From positions 1 through 52,562 of the forward strand of contig CAMYVY010000017.1 in assembly GCA_947302715.1 (NCBI GenBank): a DNA stretch of 52,562 nt, given 5' to 3'. Each line of letters opens with the position of its first letter. Position 1 is the first letter of the stretch. This document shows positions 1 through 7,602 of the stretch, piece by piece. This stretch comes from an uncultured Clostridia bacterium (GTDB taxonomy: Bacteria > Bacillota > Clostridia > Peptostreptococcales > Anaerovoracaceae). Below the pieces are notes generated by a model. It was not told where the DNA came from, ran no database searches, and saw only the letters and a program-made list of their open reading frames with translations. Position numbers and translations under genes: made by a program.

Positions 1-48
1 ATGCGTGCACATATCGAAAGGGATAAGGTTTTGATTTATGAGGCATGA
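1..48 (+). CDS. possible 3' end of an upstream gene (partial)
   Basis: Frame 1 is open from the window edge to a TGA at 46-48 and would encode a tail ending HIERDKVLIYEA. Frames 2 and 3 close within about 35 bases. This may be the end of a gene starting outside the window, but 15 codons are too few to identify it. Bases 49-157 show no gene and no convincing RNA. Confidence 0.25.
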   Translation: MRAHIERDKVLIYEA

Positions 49-157
49 ATGATATTCCTCAACTAAAGACTCAGATCTTGAAACAGGTGCCTGAACTGGA
101 ATAACGAACAAAGGTATATAATACAAAGATTCTAAAGGAATTTCTCGCCCGGAACAT

Positions 158-186
158 TTGACATATACGCCTAAAATTAATATAAT
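158..186 (+). promoter_or_regulatory. consensus sigma-A promoter for the SRP RNA
   Basis: TTGACA at 158-163 and TATAAT at 181-186 are separated by exactly 17 bases, a perfect match to the housekeeping consensus. The predicted transcription start is near 193, just upstream of the SRP RNA outer stem. It may also feed dnaX, because no U-tract terminator is seen before that gene. Confidence 0.85.
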
Positions 187-192
187 TTTATA

Positions 193-360
193 GTTGAATA
201 TTGCCCTTTCATAGCTTCGTATGGCATGGTTTGGGTCCTGCGCAATGGGATGCCGCGAACCTTGTCAGGTCCGGAAGGAAGCAGCAATAAGTGGATTTTT
301 CCATGTGCCGCAGATAAGCCTTCTCCAACGTCCTGCGGAGCTATTAAAGGGCAATGTTTG
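193..360 (+). ncRNA. ffs: signal recognition particle RNA (4.5S/scRNA type)
   Basis: The conserved domain IV core GTCAGGTCCGGAAGGAAGC lies at 265-283. It is preceded by the typical TTGGGTCCTGCGCAA segment at 231-245. An outer stem closes the molecule: TTGCCCTTT at 201-209 pairs with AAAGGGCAA at 346-354, extended by ATAGCT against AGCTAT. The RNA binds Ffh and directs co-translational membrane targeting. Its position just upstream of dnaX-ybaB-recR is common in Bacillota. The 5' end is inferred from the promoter; the 3' end is uncertain by about 10 bases. Confidence 0.9.
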
Positions 361-379
361 TAATCAAACAAAACCAGCA

Positions 380-410
380 CGCGCCGGGTTTCGTGCGAGC
401 CCGCGGCGCG
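380..410 (+). other. GC-rich stem-loop between SRP RNA and dnaX
   Basis: CGCGCC (380-385) pairs with GGCGCG (405-410), and GGG (386-388) pairs with CCC (400-402). The loop is 11 bases and there is a two-base bulge. No T-tract follows, so it is not a standard intrinsic terminator. It could mark processing or partial termination between the SRP RNA and the dnaX mRNA. Confidence 0.5.
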
Positions 411-442
411 CGACATACCAATAGATTGCTGCAGGAGACAGA

Positions 443-2455
443 ATGTATACAGCACTTTACCGTACTGAGCGCCCTGAGAACTTTGATCAGGTCCTCGGTC
501 AGGACCACATAGTCAGAATACTGAAAAACCAAGTGAAGAACGGCACGGTTGGCCATGCCTATCTTTTTTGTGGTACCCGCGGCACCGGCAAAACCTCCGT
601 TGCGCGCATTCTCGCAAAGGCGGTGAACTGCACGGGGTTCGATGAGCCTGAGCTGGGCGGTGCGGCCGGGCAAATTGATTTTGATGTAGCCGATTCGAAT
701 CAGTCTGCCGAAGTGAACAAAGCTACCGGCAAGCCTTGTTGCAAGTGCCCGAATTGCATCGCAATTCAAAACGGCAATTTCCTTGATGTTATAGAAATAG
801 ACGCGGCCTCCAACAACGGCGTTGACAACGTCCGCGAACTCAGAGAGAGCGTCAACTATCCGCCGTCGGTTGGAAAGCGCAAGGTCTACATCATCGACGA
901 GGCTCACGAGCTGACGACTCACGCGCTCAACGCACTTCTAAAAACCCTGGAGGAACCTCCGGAAAACGTGATGTTCATCCTCGCGACGACGGACCCTCAG
1001 AAACTTATACAGACAATTTTGTCAAGGTGCCTGCGCCTTGATTTTCATAGGATTTCCGAGCCCGAACTCAAGCGCCACATGGCGAATATCTGCGCCAAGC
1101 GAAACGTGGAAATCACCGAGGACGCGCTGAATCTCTTGACCGCTAACGCCGACGGTTCAGCTCGTGATGCACTCTCGCTACTCGATCAGTGTTTGTCGGG
1201 CGTATCCGGAGCAGACTCATCGCAGCCGCGCGCTGCCCTGGATAGAGAGACTGTCCTCGAATGTCTCGGCACTGTATCCGACGATTTCTTTATTAAGCTG
1301 ACAGATAGTGTGGAAAGCGGTGATGCCGCAAATGCGCTCTTGATGTTGGATGGTGTCCTTAGAGACGGCAAGGATGTGAAGCAGATTATGGCCGACTGGA
1401 TGGGACACTATCGCTCGCTCCTGATTGGAAAGTATGTGGCAGCGCCCGAAAGCATTTTAAATTTGTCGGCGGAGAACGTACAAAAACTCGCTGAGCAGGC
1501 GCGCGCAATGTCTCTGGATTCCATAAACAGGGGCATCATGACGCTGGCGGAAACCGTGAATAATGCAAGGTATTCGACGCAGCCCAGGATTTTGATGGAG
1601 CTGGCTATTGTGACGCTGGCTACCGGAAACATTCAAGATAAGGCTGTCAACGCAGGAGTGAAAAGTGGTTTTTCTGACATCGACTCAAAGAATTCCTTTA
1701 CCGGCTCGGGTGGGAAAAGTGATTTAGGATATGGGCATAATGGGACCGCGCACAAGATGAATGAGGGGGCGGGCGAAAAAGTGTCCCATGCTCAAGTAAA
1801 AGATGAAATAATTGACGAGAATAGATCGGTTAAAGCAAGTGTAGCAGACTCTTTGTCGAAGGATGATGCTGTTATGCGGACCGATGCTATGCTGCGTGAT
1901 TTGTCGGATATATGGGCGGACGTCTGGGACAAGATTGATGACCTTGGCAGCGTAACTATGGTAAGAATCAACTCGACGCTCGCCGGCATCAATGAGAAAG
2001 AATTCAAGCTGCTGATACGGAATCGCGTCACTATGAATATAGCCGAGAAAAACCGCAAGCAGCTTGAGGATGCAATGGAAGACATTGTTGGTAGACGCCT
2101 GAAAATGATTATCAAGGAAGTTGACCCGGCTGAGCAAATGAATGAAGGCATTCAGGAATCGTTGTTCAGGACGGTTATGCCGACTGACGATCAAGGTGGC
2201 GGTGCAGGTCAAGGTGACAATCAAGATGGCGGTGCATACTCGGGTGACAATCAAGAACGCGGTGCAGCACCGACTTACTCTCAGGGAAATGAAGTTGATG
2301 GTTTAGACCAATTCGACAATCAAGGACGTGAGGGCGACAGTCTATGGGATACTGTCCCGGAAGCAGATACATCAAAGGGCGAATCTCTCAGTGATGATGA
2401 CTTAAAGCGCGAAATCGAGAACAAGTTAAATGTAAGTGTTCGGATCGAAGACTGA
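443..2455 (+). CDS. dnaX: DNA polymerase III subunit gamma/tau
   Basis: This is the AAA+ clamp-loader subunit that helps load the beta clamp during replication. The N-terminus shows RTERPENFDQVLGQDH, the Walker A motif GTRGTGKTS (about residue 44), a four-cysteine zinc finger (NCTG...CCKCPNC) and the Walker B motif IIDEAHEL. Sensor 1 is ILATTDP and the arginine finger lies in LSRCLR. Residues from about 400 on are a poorly conserved tau-like tail with an acidic, glycine- and glutamine-rich repeated stretch (GDNQ units near 2210-2260). A loop with extra residues sits between Walker A and the zinc finger. The start is supported by AGGAG at 433-437. No classical A AAA AAG slippery site was found. 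It heads a dnaX-ybaB-recR operon. Confidence 0.95.
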   Translation: MYTALYRTERPENFDQVLGQDHIVRILKNQVKNGTVGHAYLFCGTRGTGKTSVARILAKAVNCTGFDEPELGGAAGQIDFDVADSNQSAEVNKATGKPCCKCPNCIAIQNGNFLDVIEIDAASNNGVDNVRELRESVNYPPSVGKRKVYIIDEAHELTTHALNALLKTLEEPPENVMFILATTDPQKLIQTILSRCLRLDFHRISEPELKRHMANICAKRNVEITEDALNLLTANADGSARDALSLLDQCLSGVSGADSSQPRAALDRETVLECLGTVSDDFFIKLTDSVESGDAANALLMLDGVLRDGKDVKQIMADWMGHYRSLLIGKYVAAPESILNLSAENVQKLAEQARAMSLDSINRGIMTLAETVNNARYSTQPRILMELAIVTLATGNIQDKAVNAGVKSGFSDIDSKNSFTGSGGKSDLGYGHNGTAHKMNEGAGEKVSHAQVKDEIIDENRSVKASVADSLSKDDAVMRTDAMLRDLSDIWADVWDKIDDLGSVTMVRINSTLAGINEKEFKLLIRNRVTMNIAEKNRKQLEDAMEDIVGRRLKMIIKEVDPAEQMNEGIQESLFRTVMPTDDQGGGAGQGDNQDGGAYSGDNQERGAAPTYSQGNEVDGLDQFDNQGREGDSLWDTVPEADTSKGESLSDDDLKREIENKLNVSVRIED

Positions 2456-2535
2456 AAATGCAAGCGACTAATGTATACTGATCGAAGACTGAATAACAAA
2501 CGACCAAATATAAATAGTAAAGAGAGGATGACAAT

Positions 2536-2913
2536 ATGGGAAAAGGAATGAAGGCCGGAAAGAAGCCAAAGAATCGTAGCAACAGCGGCGGCTTTGGCGG
2601 CGGCGGAAACATGCAGAAGCAGCTCCAGCAGGCGCAGGCCATGCAGCGCGAAATGGAAAAGATGCAGGCCGAACTGGAAGAAAAGGAATTTACTGCAACC
2701 GCTGGAGGCGGCGCAATTTCAGTGACTGCTACAGGAGCAAAGGAAATCAAGAACCTCACTATTGAAAAAGAGGTTGTTGATCCCGACGACATCGAAATGC
2801 TTCAGGACTTGATCGTGGCCGCAGTCAACGAAGTCATGCGTCAGGTCGATGAGGCGTCCGAAACCGAAATGAACAAGCTGACCGGCGGACTCAATATCCC
2901 CGGCCTCATGTAA
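2536..2913 (+). CDS. ybaB: YbaB/EbfC nucleoid-associated protein
   Basis: This is a small DNA-binding nucleoid protein that forms dimers and is almost always located between dnaX and recR. The body, from MQKQLQQAQAMQREMEKMQ onward, shows the family's long N-terminal helix, the core ISVTATGAKEIKNLTIEKEVV and the closing MNKLTGGLNIPGLM. At 125 residues it is longer than usual (about 100-110) because of a basic, glycine-rich leader (GKGMKAGKKPKNRSNSGGFGG). The ATG at 2536 has AGAGAGGATGAC upstream, so the extension is probably translated. An internal ATG at 2611 would give the canonical length. Confidence 0.92.
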   Translation: MGKGMKAGKKPKNRSNSGGFGGGGNMQKQLQQAQAMQREMEKMQAELEEKEFTATAGGGAISVTATGAKEIKNLTIEKEVVDPDDIEMLQDLIVAAVNEVMRQVDEASETEMNKLTGGLNIPGLM

Positions 2914-2922
2914 TTGAAAAAT

Positions 2923-3522
2923 ATGAGACAGTATCCAAGACCTCTTGCCAAAATGATAAATGAATTCAATAAGCTGCCCGGGATAGGCGAAAAGCTCGCT
3001 CAACGGGTGGCTTTTCATGTGCTGTCTCTTTCCGATCAAGAGGCGGAAGCCTTGGCTGATTCAATCGTACAGGCAAAGCGCTCCATCAAATACTGCTCGG
3101 TTTGCGGAAATCTAACGGAGAATGACCCTTGTGACATTTGCAGGGACACGAGCCGCAGACAGGACGTAATATGCGTAGTGGAGAGTCCTAAAGACGTTGT
3201 CGCAATGGAGAAGGTCAAAGAATTCAGCGGCCTATATCATGTGCTCCATGGGACTATTTCCCCGATGCAAGGTGTCGGCCCCGACGACATCAATCTAAAA
3301 TCGCTCATCGTCAGGCTCCAAGACAGCAACGTTCAGGAGCTTATAATTGCAACGAATCCGACCATCGAGGGCGAGGCGACGGCGATGTACATCGCACGCC
3401 TCATCAAGCCGTCCGGCATCAAAGTCACCAGAATCGCCAACGGCATCCCAATCGGAGGAGATCTGGAGTATGCCGACGAGGTTACTTTGCTCAAAGCATT
3501 GGAAGGACGCAGGGAGATTTAG
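2923..3522 (+). CDS. recR: recombination mediator RecR
   Basis: RecR acts with RecF/RecO to load RecA at single-stranded gaps. The helix-hairpin-helix [17 protein letters not shown] is near the N-terminus. The zinc finger [16 protein letters not shown] follows, then a Toprim domain ([14 protein letters not shown] and [17 protein letters not shown]). The ATG at 2923 gives [15 protein letters not shown], the usual family start. A TTG at 2914, immediately after the ybaB stop, would add three residues. Neither has a strong Shine-Dalgarno sequence, so translational coupling to ybaB is likely. Confidence 0.95.
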   Translation: MRQYPRPLAKMINEFNKLPGIGEKLAQRVAFHVLSLSDQEAEALADSIVQAKRSIKYCSVCGNLTENDPCDICRDTSRRQDVICVVESPKDVVAMEKVKEFSGLYHVLHGTISPMQGVGPDDINLKSLIVRLQDSNVQELIIATNPTIEGEATAMYIARLIKPSGIKVTRIANGIPIGGDLEYADEVTLLKALEGRREI

Positions 3523-3608
3523 ATTCAACAAGATAGGCCTCTGAGAGATAATGAGCAACCAACGTATATATAGAAACATATAGTGAAGTATATATAGATA
3601 AAATAGTT

Positions 3609-4238
3609 ATGAAATTTGTTGTCCAAAGAGTAAGCTCAGCAAGTATAGATATTCGGGATGCGGCATTTCGTGGAAGTGAGGAAGCTGCATCTGATGTCGT
3701 GACCCGTTCAATCGGTCCGGGGTTTGTTGTTCTGATTGGGATATCGCAGGAGGACGTTGAACTGTTCTTCGGGAACAAAACTGACGAGCAGTCTTCAGGT
3801 AAAGCATCAAACAAGTTTGAAATAGCGTGTTCAACTGTCGCCGATAAGATGATTCACAAACTTGTGAATATGAGAATCTTTGACGATGAGAATGGGAAGA
3901 CGAATTTAAACATCGATGCGGTGAATGGAGAGATGCTCCTCATTTCGCAATTCACGCTTTATGCGGATTGCAAGCACGGGAACAGACCAAGCTTTACGAA
4001 CGCCGGTGACCCGGCCCGCGCTGAGAAACTATACAACTATATTGTAGATAAAACGCGCGAACTACTTGATGGAAACAAACCCAGCGACAAAGGCAAAACC
4101 AACGACAACAGTATAACCCAAGACAACAAAACCAGCGACAGCCGCATCAAGACCGGAGAATTTGGCGCAGACATGAAGGTTAGCCTAATCAACGACGGTC
4201 CGTTCACAATCATTCTTGATTCTTCGGAAATCGTATAA
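3609..4238 (+). CDS. dtd: D-aminoacyl-tRNA deacylase with two insertions
   Basis: The enzyme hydrolyses D-amino acids mis-attached to tRNA. The family motif SQFTLYADCKHGNRPSF is intact. The C-terminal motif, usually NxGPVT, reads INDGPFTIILDSSE, so valine is replaced by phenylalanine next to the chiral-selecting Gly-Pro. The protein has 209 residues against about 150 in typical members. Extra segments follow the first beta strands (NKTDEQSSGKASNKFEIACS) and the helix after YIVDKTRELL (a run rich in K, D, N, S and T). No strong Shine-Dalgarno is visible before the ATG. It is possibly cotranscribed with recR, 86 bases upstream. Confidence 0.88.
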   Translation: MKFVVQRVSSASIDIRDAAFRGSEEAASDVVTRSIGPGFVVLIGISQEDVELFFGNKTDEQSSGKASNKFEIACSTVADKMIHKLVNMRIFDDENGKTNLNIDAVNGEMLLISQFTLYADCKHGNRPSFTNAGDPARAEKLYNYIVDKTRELLDGNKPSDKGKTNDNSITQDNKTSDSRIKTGEFGADMKVSLINDGPFTIILDSSEIV

Positions 4239-4297
4239 TAGTAAATCGCATAATCAACTAAATCGTATATAACTAAATCGTATATTGGAAATCGCAT
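4228..4297 (+). repeat. five phased AAATCG(T/C)AT repeats
   Basis: The motif AAATCG followed by TAT or CAT starts at 4228, 4243, 4260, 4275 and 4289, so spacing is 14-17 bases. The first copy overlaps the end of dtd and the rest fill the gap before the CARF-nuclease gene. Such an array could be an operator for a regulator binding one face of the helix. Confidence 0.6.
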
Positions 4298-4311
4298 TAT
4301 TTAGTAGATAG

Positions 4312-4317
4312 TATAAT
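4312..4317 (+). promoter_or_regulatory. -10 box placed for a leaderless transcript
   Basis: A perfect TATAAT ends six bases before the ATG at 4324, so transcription would begin at or near the start codon. No Shine-Dalgarno is present. No good -35 hexamer is found at 17 bases; the fifth AAATCG repeat occupies that position. Confidence 0.5.
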
Positions 4318-4323
4318 TAACCT

Positions 4324-5517
4324 ATGATACAAATTGATTTTTTTGACAAAGACATAGTATCGACACTTCTTCCCATATCGACAACAAGACCGGATAGGGT
4401 GATATTTCTTATTGACAAAAACAATATCACAGGACGCGATTCGGAAAACGTAACCAGGGCCATCAAGGAAATGCTACCCGAAACCGAGGTGGAGTTTGAA
4501 CCGGTTACCGTTGACGACCTTGCTGATATTTATAATAAGCTCAGGAAAGTCATTGATGGCATAGATGACCTTGATGATGTATGTATCGACCTAACAGGCG
4601 GAACCGAGCTCATGAGCGCCTGTGGATACAGGATTTCGAAAGAGTTTGATATACTTGCGATTTACGTCGATGTTCGTAGAGAACACGTTATCAATGCGGA
4701 AACGGGAGAAGTGATAAGTCCGGTGAAGCACATCAATTTGGAATCGTGCTTGACGGCGATTGGAGCAAAGAGACTAAAGGACTCGCACGACCTTCCGAGT
4801 CCGGACGAGTTCGAGAGAATTCTTGCCATGAGTGAGCTCATCTTCTCGAACGTCATGGCGTGGCAGGATCTCTGCCAGTATATCGCAAATACCACGTCGA
4901 CCAACAGTGACCATATGAGACTGAGACTCCCTGATGTTGATAAAATCGGAAGACGCCATAGCGCCATCAAGCGCCTGGTAGAAGCATTTATAGAGCACGG
5001 TTTTTGGTCGCGGATTTCGTCGGGAAAAGATGATGGCAGCAGCGGGAACGGCGGCATCAAAGGCGAATACCAATTCTCAAACAAGAAATCCAGAAGCTAT
5101 ATGACCACCTATGGAACATGGCTTGAACTATATATTTACATCAAAGCTCTCGATGTCTTTGATGAAGCTGCGCTCGGCGTTGTCATAGACTGGTACGAGG
5201 GCGACAACATCGACACGCAGGATAACGAAATCGACGTCGTGGCAATGCGTAGGTCGATTCCAATCTTCATTTCTTGCAAGATGAGAAAGCCGGTGTCGGG
5301 CGATCTCTACGAGGTCGGATTTGTTGCATCAAGATTCGGAGGCTCCAGGGCCAAGGCGCTTCTTGCCACAACTTATCCGGTTAAGGAAATGGGGGTAAGT
5401 CCAAAACGAATGTATCAGCGGATGAAGAAACTAAAAGTCGGATTGATAGAAGCCGATCGATTCGAAAGCCTCCCACCGGCCGATGTATTCAATCAGGCTA
5501 TTCAAATGACAGAATAG
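4324..5517 (+). CDS. CARF-domain PD-(D/E)xK nuclease, DUF1887 (Card1/Can2-like)
   Basis: The N-terminal half (about 1-140) is a Rossmann-like CARF domain with RVIFLIDKNN and the ligand-loop motif CIDLTGGTELMSACG. A middle helical/winged segment follows. The C-terminal part (about 260-397) carries the restriction-like nuclease core: GTWLELYIY, then DNEIDVVAM, then IFISCK, giving the E...D...xK triad. Characterised members are switched on by cyclic oligoadenylates made by type III CRISPR Cas10 and cut DNA or RNA. Here the gene sits between dtd and a glycosyltransferase with no cas gene or array in the window. Either the ligand is made elsewhere or the protein serves another signalling pathway. 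The family assignment is firm; ligand and substrate are not. Confidence 0.85.
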   Translation: MIQIDFFDKDIVSTLLPISTTRPDRVIFLIDKNNITGRDSENVTRAIKEMLPETEVEFEPVTVDDLADIYNKLRKVIDGIDDLDDVCIDLTGGTELMSACGYRISKEFDILAIYVDVRREHVINAETGEVISPVKHINLESCLTAIGAKRLKDSHDLPSPDEFERILAMSELIFSNVMAWQDLCQYIANTTSTNSDHMRLRLPDVDKIGRRHSAIKRLVEAFIEHGFWSRISSGKDDGSSGNGGIKGEYQFSNKKSRSYMTTYGTWLELYIYIKALDVFDEAALGVVIDWYEGDNIDTQDNEIDVVAMRRSIPIFISCKMRKPVSGDLYEVGFVASRFGGSRAKALLATTYPVKEMGVSPKRMYQRMKKLKVGLIEADRFESLPPADVFNQAIQMTE

Positions 5518-5591
5518 CGGAGACAGTCTTCGCATTCACATAAAACTAGCAAACAGTCCTTATTAAAAAGAAAGAGAGACAACGCAAGGCA

Positions 5592-6755
5592 ATGAGAGTA
5601 GCAATTTTTACGGACGCGTATCTCCCGTTCACAAGCGGAGTAGTGACGCACATCAAGATTCTAAAAGACGAGCTTACCAAAAACGGACACGAAGTATTAA
5701 TCGTGACGGCGAGCCCAGAGGTCGACGACTATAAAATGGAGGACAATGTCCTTTATTGCCCGGCCGTCGCGCTAAAGAAAATCTACGGTTACGGAATCAC
5801 CACCCCGATCAGTCTGCATAGATTAAACATCATCAAAGAATTCAACCCGGACGTCATCCATATTCAAACGGAATTCTCCATGGGGCTCTTTGGGCTTTGG
5901 GCGACCAACACCATGAAGAAGCCGATGGTCTACACGCTCCACACCATGTACGATGATTATACAAATTATATCTTCCCGAAGCGACTTGACTCCTTTGGGC
6001 ATTTTGCTGCTCATAGATATTTCCACATAATTGCATCGCGTGCGGACGAGATAATCGGGCCGTCGCCAAAGGTCGGCGAGTTCCTGAAGCGCTGCGGCGT
6101 TGACGAGGAGATCCACGTTGTATCAAATATAGCGCACGTCGACGAGCCGGACGAGGCGCGCGTTAACGAAATCAGAACCGCGAACGGTCTAGACGGCGCG
6201 GAGGTCGTACTTTGCTTTATCGGAAGACTCGGCAAAGAAAAGAGCATCGATGTTCTGATGACCTACTTCAGCAAAGCTCTCGAAAAACATCCGACGATGA
6301 AACTCTTCATAATCGGCGGAGGCCCGGAAGCCGAGAATTTGAAGGAACTCGCGAAGACCCTAAAAATCGAGAATAATGTCATCTTCACAGGTATGATTCC
6401 TAACACTGATGTTAGAAATTATTTGGCGGCAAGCGACCTCTATGCGACAGCGTCAACCAGCGAAATGAATTCCGTTTCGATGCTTGAGGGGCTTTCGAGC
6501 GGACTCATGGTGCTCCAGAAACTCGACGAAGCGAATCGCTACCAGATAAACGAGGGAAAGACGGGCCTCATTTTCGAGAACGAGGATGATTTCTGCAAGC
6601 TGATAGATGATTATGCAGCAAAGACGCCGGAGGAACGCGCCGAATTAAGGGAATCCGTCAAGGCCGAGGCCGAAGCCTACGGTTCCAAGGAATTCATTTC
6701 CAAGATGATCGAAATCTATACATCGGCAATCAACAAGCATAACCATCAGAGCTAG
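5592..6755 (+). CDS. GT4 glycosyltransferase, diacylglycerol glucosyltransferase-like
   Basis: This is a retaining GT-B glycosyltransferase of 387 residues. The acceptor half has IFTDAYLPFTSGVVTHI and DVIHIQTEFSMGLFG followed by VYTLHTMYDDYTNYIF, a pattern typical of enzymes that put glucose or galactose on diacylglycerol to make glycolipid anchors. The donor half has CFIGRLGKEKSIDVL, GGGPEAENL and the E-x7-E motif SEMNSVSMLEGLSSG. The expected location is the inner face of the membrane. Weak AAGG at 5585 precedes the ATG. A GNAT gene follows 27 bases later. Lipid acceptor specificity is inference. Confidence 0.85.
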   Translation: MRVAIFTDAYLPFTSGVVTHIKILKDELTKNGHEVLIVTASPEVDDYKMEDNVLYCPAVALKKIYGYGITTPISLHRLNIIKEFNPDVIHIQTEFSMGLFGLWATNTMKKPMVYTLHTMYDDYTNYIFPKRLDSFGHFAAHRYFHIIASRADEIIGPSPKVGEFLKRCGVDEEIHVVSNIAHVDEPDEARVNEIRTANGLDGAEVVLCFIGRLGKEKSIDVLMTYFSKALEKHPTMKLFIIGGGPEAENLKELAKTLKIENNVIFTGMIPNTDVRNYLAASDLYATASTSEMNSVSMLEGLSSGLMVLQKLDEANRYQINEGKTGLIFENEDDFCKLIDDYAAKTPEERAELRESVKAEAEAYGSKEFISKMIEIYTSAINKHNHQS

Positions 6756-6782
6756 CTAACAACCCAACACAGGAGAAGCAGT

Positions 6783-7298
6783 ATGGAAACCAACACAGTC
6801 GAAAAGGAACTTTATGTTCGCCCGCTCGAAGAGCAGGACATTCCTAAGGTAATGGACCTTCTGGAACAGGTCAACCTAGTTCATTACAACGGTCGCCCGG
6901 ACGTATTTAAGCACGACACCAAATTCACCGAAGACGACGTCAAGAATAACTTCATTGGAAATTCGATGGCGCCCGTCTTTGTTTGTGTGGAAGTGGGGGA
7001 GGACGGACTCGAACATGTCCTGGGTCACGCGTTCTGCGAGGTCCAGGAGAACCTTGGAAATAGCGTAGTCCGAGCCAAGCGCACGCTTTACATAGATGAT
7101 ATCTGCGTGGACGAGGACTGCCGCGGCAAGGGCGTCGGCCGCAAACTCTATAACCACGTACTCGAGTATGCAAAGAAGGACGGCGACTTTGATAATATCA
7201 CATTAAACGTCTGGAATTTCAACGAGCCTGCATATAACTTCTACATCAATATGGGCATGACTCCGCAGAGGACAATCATGGAGAAACCGCTCAAATAG
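6783..7298 (+). CDS. GNAT family N-acetyltransferase
   Basis: This is a single-domain acetyl-CoA-dependent acyltransferase of 171 residues. Motif A is intact: YIDDICVDEDCRGKGVGRKLYNHVLEYA. Motif B ends in NVWNFNEPAYNFYINMGMTPQRTIMEK, as in members that modify small amines. AGGAG at 6772-6776 precedes the ATG. It follows the glycosyltransferase closely and probably shares its transcript. The substrate cannot be told from the sequence. Confidence 0.88.
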   Translation: METNTVEKELYVRPLEEQDIPKVMDLLEQVNLVHYNGRPDVFKHDTKFTEDDVKNNFIGNSMAPVFVCVEVGEDGLEHVLGHAFCEVQENLGNSVVRAKRTLYIDDICVDEDCRGKGVGRKLYNHVLEYAKKDGDFDNITLNVWNFNEPAYNFYINMGMTPQRTIMEKPLK

Positions 7299-7341
7299 TT
7301 TTGAGCCGCTGGAAATCAGTCGAATGAGAACATCTAAACTT

Positions 7342-7376
7342 CGGACGCTCAGTCAACAAAGAACATCACGTCCGAC
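7342..7376 (+). other. stem-loop downstream of the GNAT gene
   Basis: TCGGACG (7342-7348) pairs with CGTCCGA (7370-7376). A second stem follows at 7381-7414, where TGCATTTT pairs with AAAATGCA. The second hairpin contains the -35 hexamer of the next promoter. Together they may end the upstream transcript, although no canonical T-tract follows the first. Confidence 0.45.
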
Positions 7377-7401
7377 TGAATGCATTTTCTTACAGAATTT
7401 T

Positions 7402-7430
7402 TTGAAAAAATGCAAATACCATCTTATAAT
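7402..7430 (+). promoter_or_regulatory. promoter of the CoA-transferase operon
   Basis: TTGAAA at 7402-7407 and TATAAT at 7425-7430 are 17 bases apart. The predicted start near 7437 leaves a leader of about 165 bases before the first gene. The -10 box forms the left arm of the palindrome at 7424-7456. Confidence 0.75.
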
Positions 7431-7456
7431 TTTCACATTATTGTGATATTATAATT
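7424..7456. promoter_or_regulatory. palindromic operator over the transcription start
   Basis: TTATAATTTTCACA (7424-7437) is followed, after TTAT, by TGTGATATTATAA, a near-perfect inverted repeat. The core is TCACA-N4-TGTGA. It covers the -10 box and predicted start, as expected for a repressor site. The half-site order is opposite to CRP and Rex consensus sites, so the regulator is unknown. Confidence 0.6.
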
Positions 7457-7482
7457 CGTAGCGATATATCCAAGGTTAGATT

Positions 7483-7514
7483 GTTGTCCGAGCTACCCAA
7501 TTGAATCGGATAAC
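7483..7514 (+). other. leader hairpin before the CoA-transferase genes
   Basis: GTTGTCCGA (7483-7491) pairs with TCGGATAAC (7506-7514), nine pairs with one G-U, within the long 5' leader. No riboswitch class was recognised. It may stabilise the mRNA. Confidence 0.45.
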
Positions 7515-7602
7515 ATTAACTGTAGTAGATATATTCATCAAAAGGGAAGAGGGGAATCCGTTATATCTTAAGAAGCAGTGTGATTAGTTAGGAGGTACAC
7601 TG

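Noticed and set aside
1700..1800. Programmed -1 frameshift site in dnaX for a gamma product
   Set aside because: A-runs such as GAA AAA G are present but none has the A AAA AAG arrangement in the zero frame with a clear downstream stem.
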